17,160 nt of DNA from CAYOUV01 sp964407265 (lineage in GTDB: Bacteria > Chloroflexota > Anaerolineae > Anaerolineales > Villigracilaceae), in assembly GCA_964407265.1 (NCBI GenBank), contig CAYOUV010000065.1:1-17160 (forward strand), read 5' to 3'. Shown in pieces: positions 14,238 through 17,160 of the stretch. The notes beneath the pieces are model-generated. The model saw nothing but the letters and a program-made list of their open reading frames with translations, was not told the DNA's origin and made no database searches. Positions within the stretch are counted from its first letter, which is position 1. Each line of letters opens with the position of its first letter. Made by a program: the position numbers and the translations under genes.

Positions 14238-14585
14238 ATGAAAACCCAGAATGATAATGTCGATATGAAAAAGAGACTGACGAATAAAAAAGAAAAGCTC
14301 AAAGAGCAGATTAAAAATGAGAAGCAAAAAATTGAGGCCACATATGTGGCGAATCCTGATCGGGCCGACTTAGCTTCAGATTACACTTATCGAGGACGTC
14401 GAAATTCATTGATGGAGCGATTGGAAGACCAATTGGACCAGGTAAATCAAGCCTTGCAACGCATAGAGAATGGCTCATATGGCCTATGCACAAATTGCGG
14501 AAAAGCGATCCTATCCGATCGTCTCGAAGTCTTGCCTTATGCAGCATTGTGCATTGAATGCCAACGACAACAAGTGCCAGCCTAA
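14238..14585 (+). CDS. DksA/TraR family zinc-finger transcription factor
   Basis: A 115-residue protein with an N-terminal, charged coiled coil (about 8-75) and a C-terminal C4 zinc finger (Cys84, Cys87, Cys105, Cys108; CX2C-X17-CX2C). DksA-family proteins insert their coiled coil into the secondary channel of RNA polymerase and adjust promoter choice, often with ppGpp. The tip motif DxxDxA appears as DRADLA (41-46), so the polymerase-active tip seems retained. AGGAG at 14226-14230 is a good ribosome-binding site. The neighbours on the same strand, 42 bases downstream and beyond, are CarD and an S1 protein, also linked to transcription or RNA. Shorter than E. coli DksA (151) but normal for Gram-positive and Chloroflexi members. 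Confidence 0.92.
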   Translation: MKTQNDNVDMKKRLTNKKEKLKEQIKNEKQKIEATYVANPDRADLASDYTYRGRRNSLMERLEDQLDQVNQALQRIENGSYGLCTNCGKAILSDRLEVLPYAALCIECQRQQVPA

Positions 14586-14627
14586 AAGGACATCAAACAA
14601 TTATAAATCTTACCAAAAGGAGATAAT

Positions 14628-15155
14628 ATGAGCGATACCGATCAAACGTATGAAGTTGGGGAATATATCGTCCACCTGATTTACGGTGTAGGGCAGGTTA
14701 AAAAAATCGAAAGACGGCCAATTGGCGGAGCAAAACGTCTTTGTTACCGCGTGCGTACTGATGATGGTGTCTTCTGGCTGCCAACTGTTAATGCTGACAA
14801 CAGACGCGTGCGTCCGATTGCAAGTCCAAAACATATTCGGAACGCAATAAAGATTCTACAAAAAAAGCCCCAAAAAATGTCGTCAAATTATAAAAGCAGA
14901 CGAAAACGCATCCGTGAGGTTATTTTAGACGGTGATTTAAGTACGGACATGGAATTAGTGCGGGATTTGAATGCACGTCAATTCAAAAAGGGGCTGAATA
15001 TGACCGAGCAGGATGCTTTCGACGCAATAATCAAGCGCTTCTTAAAGGAATGGTCCTTGACCAAAGGGATCAAAATTCAGGAAGCGCGACAAAAATTAGA
15101 TCAATTCTTGCAAAAAAGTCGTAGCAAGCCCAGGCAAGATGCAGTAACCTTGTAA
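14628..15155 (+). CDS. carD: CarD/CdnL-type RNA polymerase-binding regulator
   Basis: A 175-residue protein. The N-terminal domain (about 8-65) has the Tudor-like RNA-polymerase-interacting fold signature YEVGEYIVHLIYGVGQVKKI, shared with CdnL and the TRCF N-terminal domain. The C-terminal half (about 75-165) is helical and basic (KSRRKRIREVILDGDL), matching the DNA-binding helical domain. CarD/CdnL stabilises the open promoter complex at rRNA and other promoters. A very strong ribosome-binding site (AAAAGGAGATAAT) precedes the ATG. It lies between the DksA-like and S1-protein genes, suggesting a shared transcription-control unit. Length and domain order are normal for the family. Confidence 0.92.
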   Translation: MSDTDQTYEVGEYIVHLIYGVGQVKKIERRPIGGAKRLCYRVRTDDGVFWLPTVNADNRRVRPIASPKHIRNAIKILQKKPQKMSSNYKSRRKRIREVILDGDLSTDMELVRDLNARQFKKGLNMTEQDAFDAIIKRFLKEWSLTKGIKIQEARQKLDQFLQKSRSKPRQDAVTL

Positions 15156-15194
15156 ACATTTAAACACTTAATTTGTATATAGCTAATTTAATCC

Positions 15195-15212
15195 AAAGGG
15201 AGAAATCTTATT
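15195..15212 (+). promoter_or_regulatory. Strong ribosome-binding site before an ATT start
   Basis: AAAGGGAG is followed after seven bases by ATT, in frame with the S1 protein. No ATG, GTG or TTG start sits at a suitable distance in this frame, so this site decides the start assignment. Confidence 0.6.
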
Positions 15213-16304
15213 TTTACAGAAACCAAATTTGATCAAACAAAGCATAACTTTTCAGAATTGCTTGATGCTTTTGAGAACGCGCACCTAAAACGAGGCCAGA
15301 TTGTTCAAGGGAAAGTACTCGAAATGACCGAGGAAGCATTAATCCTGGACGTCGGTGCCAAGCGGGATGCAATCGTTCCAGGCAAAGAACTATCCCACCT
15401 GGATGATTCTATTCTCCAAGATATTTCGATTGGGGACCAGTTTCCTGTCTTTGTGACCAACACATCCAATTTCGATGACGAACTGTTGGTATCCATTGAA
15501 AGAGGTCTGGAACAACAGGATTGGGATAGGGCTGAGGCATATCTTGCCAGTGGGGACATGCTCGAACTCAAAGTAGTCGGGTACAACAAGGGCGGGCTGC
15601 TAGTAGAATTTGGCAGACTCACGGGCTTCGTCCCCAAATCGCTGGTTCCCGACCTGCCTCGTGGGATGAGCAGGGAAGAGATGCGAACTATAAAATCCGA
15701 AATGCTGGGGACTTTATTAGCCTTGAAGGTGATTGAGGTCAACCAACCAAACAAACGTCTGATCCTATCTGCCCGAACAGCTGGCGATTCTCGTCGCAAG
15801 GAACGGCTTCAGGAATTGCAACCAGGTGAGGTAATCTCAGGTCGAGTGACAAACGTGGTCGATTTTGGCGTATTTGTTGACCTGGGCGGACTGGACGGAT
15901 TGATACATATTTCGCGTCTTGCATGGGACGAAATTGATCATCCATCTGACTTACTTCAATCCGGAGATGAGGTCGAAGTATTGATCGAATCTGTAGATAT
16001 CGAACGCGGACGAGTCAGCCTGAACCGCAAGGCTTTAATCCCCAACCCCTTAGAGTTATTCGCCGAACAATTCCAACCGGGCGATCTTATTGACGGGATA
16101 GTCGAGGCCGAACGGGACTTTGGCATATTCGTAAAGCTAACCGAAAACATCACCGGGCTTGTACACATCAGCGAATTGTCCACAGAAGTGGAAAGTTCTC
16201 CAGAAACGGAATTAAACTCCGGTGATGAAATTACTGTAAAAATTCTCAAGATTGATCCTAAACGGGGCCGTGTCAGCCTGAGCACGAAAATTGAACCGGA
16301 ATAA
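15210..16304 (+). CDS. Four-S1-domain RNA-binding protein (ribosomal protein S1-like), ATT start
   Basis: The frame encodes four consecutive S1 OB-folds (about residues 28-98, 114-190, 204-274 and 290-360), resembling bacterial ribosomal S1-like proteins. The clearest are the third (GEVISGRVTNVVDFGVFVDL, then GLIHIS) and fourth (DFGIFVKL, then GLVHISEL). They bind single-stranded RNA and help mRNA reach the ribosome, or stabilise RNA. No ATG exists near the 5' end. A strong ribosome-binding site AAAGGGAG (15195-15202) lies seven bases before an in-frame ATT at 15210. That gives 364 residues starting with FTETKFDQTKHNFSELL after the initiator. A TTG at 15258 would lack a ribosome-binding site and cut 16 residues. 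ATT is therefore preferred, as known for infC, unless a base error changed an ATG. Confidence 0.88.
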   Translation: MFTETKFDQTKHNFSELLDAFENAHLKRGQIVQGKVLEMTEEALILDVGAKRDAIVPGKELSHLDDSILQDISIGDQFPVFVTNTSNFDDELLVSIERGLEQQDWDRAEAYLASGDMLELKVVGYNKGGLLVEFGRLTGFVPKSLVPDLPRGMSREEMRTIKSEMLGTLLALKVIEVNQPNKRLILSARTAGDSRRKERLQELQPGEVISGRVTNVVDFGVFVDLGGLDGLIHISRLAWDEIDHPSDLLQSGDEVEVLIESVDIERGRVSLNRKALIPNPLELFAEQFQPGDLIDGIVEAERDFGIFVKLTENITGLVHISELSTEVESSPETELNSGDEITVKILKIDPKRGRVSLSTKIEPE

Positions 16305-16362
16305 CAATTATGCCAATGCTTTTCTCTAAAGCTTCCTTCTAAGACAGATAATAACAGGGAAC

Positions 16363-16394
16363 AAAAATGGGTCGACGCAGGTCGACCCATTTTT
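16363..16394. terminator. Strong bidirectional rho-independent terminator
   Basis: A perfect 14-bp stem (AAAAATGGGTCGAC with GTCGACCCATTTTT) and the 4-base loop GCAG lie between stops at 16304 (+) and 16415 (-). Both arms end in A or T runs, giving a U-tract in either direction. The core ATGGGTCGAC/GTCGACCCAT is GC-rich. Confidence 0.9.
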
Positions 16395-16414
16395 TGTCTA
16401 TGCTTTTGAACAGA

Positions 16415-17160
16415 TTAGTTGGAGGGATTGCGGACCATCAAAATGTATGTGCCAGTCTTGTGCACGAAGGCCTGATAACGTAGAAGTCCGTCAGATAACC
16501 AGGCGGGTGCCCACTGAGCCGGGACTTCCACCCAGGCGCCCTGACCATTATTCGCTGTCTCATCCCAGAAGTAGATCGCCAGATCATATCCCAACCAGGA
16601 TTCGGGCACTACGAAGGAGACGGCCATGGAGGAGAGAGTCTTCTCGACCGGCTCTCCGTAACGGAACAGGCTGACGTTCATGGCCGAGATCAGGGTATCG
16701 CCAGCGGGCAGTTGCCCGGGCAGCTGGATTTCGTCAAAGATTGTCAGGCTGGCGGTCGTTCCCTTGCCCAGGCCAAAGTTGACATAGTTATTGTTGGGCA
16801 GGATCAGCACGACTGCCAGGCAGCCTTCGCCGCAAGTGATGCCGACTTCTTCTTCGCTCTCGACCGGGATAACCAGGATATAACCGGCGATTAACTTTCC
16901 ACCGGCTCCCTGGCCAGCAATTACAGGTAGCAAAATGATTTGTAGATTCTCGATGGAGATATAGGTATTGTCGTAATAATGCCCTTCGAGATAATAACCC
17001 GTATCGTATCCGGGTCCACCGTCCAAATAATTGAATCCGCTTCCGGCGTATAAAATATCATCGCCGCCCAGGCCAAACAGGAAGTCGTCGCCTGGTCCGC
17101 CGTCCAGCAGGTTATTGTTATCATCACCGATGAGAGTGTCACCTGCGGATCCGCCGATCA
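16415..17160 (-). CDS. RTX (hemolysin-type calcium-binding) repeat protein, C-terminal part
   Basis: The frame is open to the right edge, so the N-terminus lies outside the window. About six nonapeptide units are seen at the visible start: GGSAGDTLI, GDDNNNLLD, GGPGDDFLF, GLGGDDILY, AGSGFNYLD, GGPGYDTGY. They match the GGxGxDxUx calcium-binding RTX pattern of secreted proteins. A C-terminal region of about 190 residues follows, with many beta-type hydrophobic stretches and one CGEGC pair. It ends YQAFVHKTGTYILMVRNPSN. This tail is not recognised and may be a surface or secretion domain. Internal TTG at 17026 is not a likely start, because RTX repeats continue upstream of it. The protein is probably secreted, and the function of the missing part is unknown. 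Confidence 0.82.
   Translation of the reverse strand, partial: IGGSAGDTLIGDDNNNLLDGGPGDDFLFGLGGDDILYAGSGFNYLDGGPGYDTGYYLEGHYYDNTYISIENLQIILLPVIAGQGAGGKLIAGYILVIPVESEEEVGITCGEGCLAVVLILPNNNYVNFGLGKGTTASLTIFDEIQLPGQLPAGDTLISAMNVSLFRYGEPVEKTLSSMAVSFVVPESWLGYDLAIYFWDETANNGQGAWVEVPAQWAPAWLSDGLLRYQAFVHKTGTYILMVRNPSN

Noticed and set aside
1..17160. CRISPR array, tRNA, rRNA, insertion sequence or attachment site
   Set aside because: No regularly spaced repeats, no cloverleaf or rRNA-like conserved sequence, no transposase or integrase motifs and no terminal inverted repeats with target duplication were seen on either strand.

Overview
The window looks like a piece of a Chloroflexota (probably Anaerolineae) genome or metagenome-assembled genome. 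This is inferred from gene style: a CarD regulator, a DksA/TraR zinc-finger protein, a four-S1-domain protein, NarL/LuxR-type two-component genes, DrrA-type exporters, and TTG or unusual start codons. No rRNA or tRNA is present to confirm it. The sequence is a scaffold: exactly 100 N at 9666-9765 are flanked by two identical 55-bp segments, which looks like an assembly join rather than biology.

Layout. (1) 89-1006 (+): a receiver-GGDEF protein, probably a diguanylate cyclase, closed by a bidirectional terminator. (2) 1056-4074 (-): an apparent operon azlC-azlD-S9 peptidase, coupling peptide breakdown to branched-chain amino acid export. It is preceded by a broken PlsC-like acyltransferase pseudogene (4078-4545) and about 620 bases without a convincing gene. 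(3) 5168-5815 (+): a small NAD(P)-binding SDR protein. (4) 5996-9642 (-): a four-gene exporter operon made of a 54-aa two-helix membrane protein, an ABC ATPase and two ABC-2 permeases. (5) 9945-11788 (+): a divergent membrane histidine kinase and NarL-type response regulator, overlapping by ATGA. Blocks 4 and 5 share one intergenic region with back-to-back promoters and several palindromes. This matches the general plan of LnrJK/LnrLMN-type drug- or lipid-responsive exporters.

(6) 12006-14138 (+): a LuxR-type regulator whose receiver has lost its phosphorylation Asp, a stand-alone degenerate receiver with the same loss, and a YihY/BrkB membrane protein joined to the latter by a TTGA overlap. 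(7) 14238-16304 (+): three proteins of transcription/translation control, namely DksA/TraR-like, CarD and a four-S1-domain RNA-binding protein. The last appears to start at ATT behind a strong ribosome-binding site. A strong bidirectional terminator follows. (8) 16415-17160 (-): the C-terminal end of a secreted RTX-repeat (hemolysin-type calcium-binding) protein running off the right edge.

Most promising for new biology: the exporter/kinase locus with its 54-aa extra membrane protein, and the paired phosphorylation-dead receivers placed just before a DksA-CarD-S1 cluster. All functional statements come from motif recognition by eye; no database search was possible.
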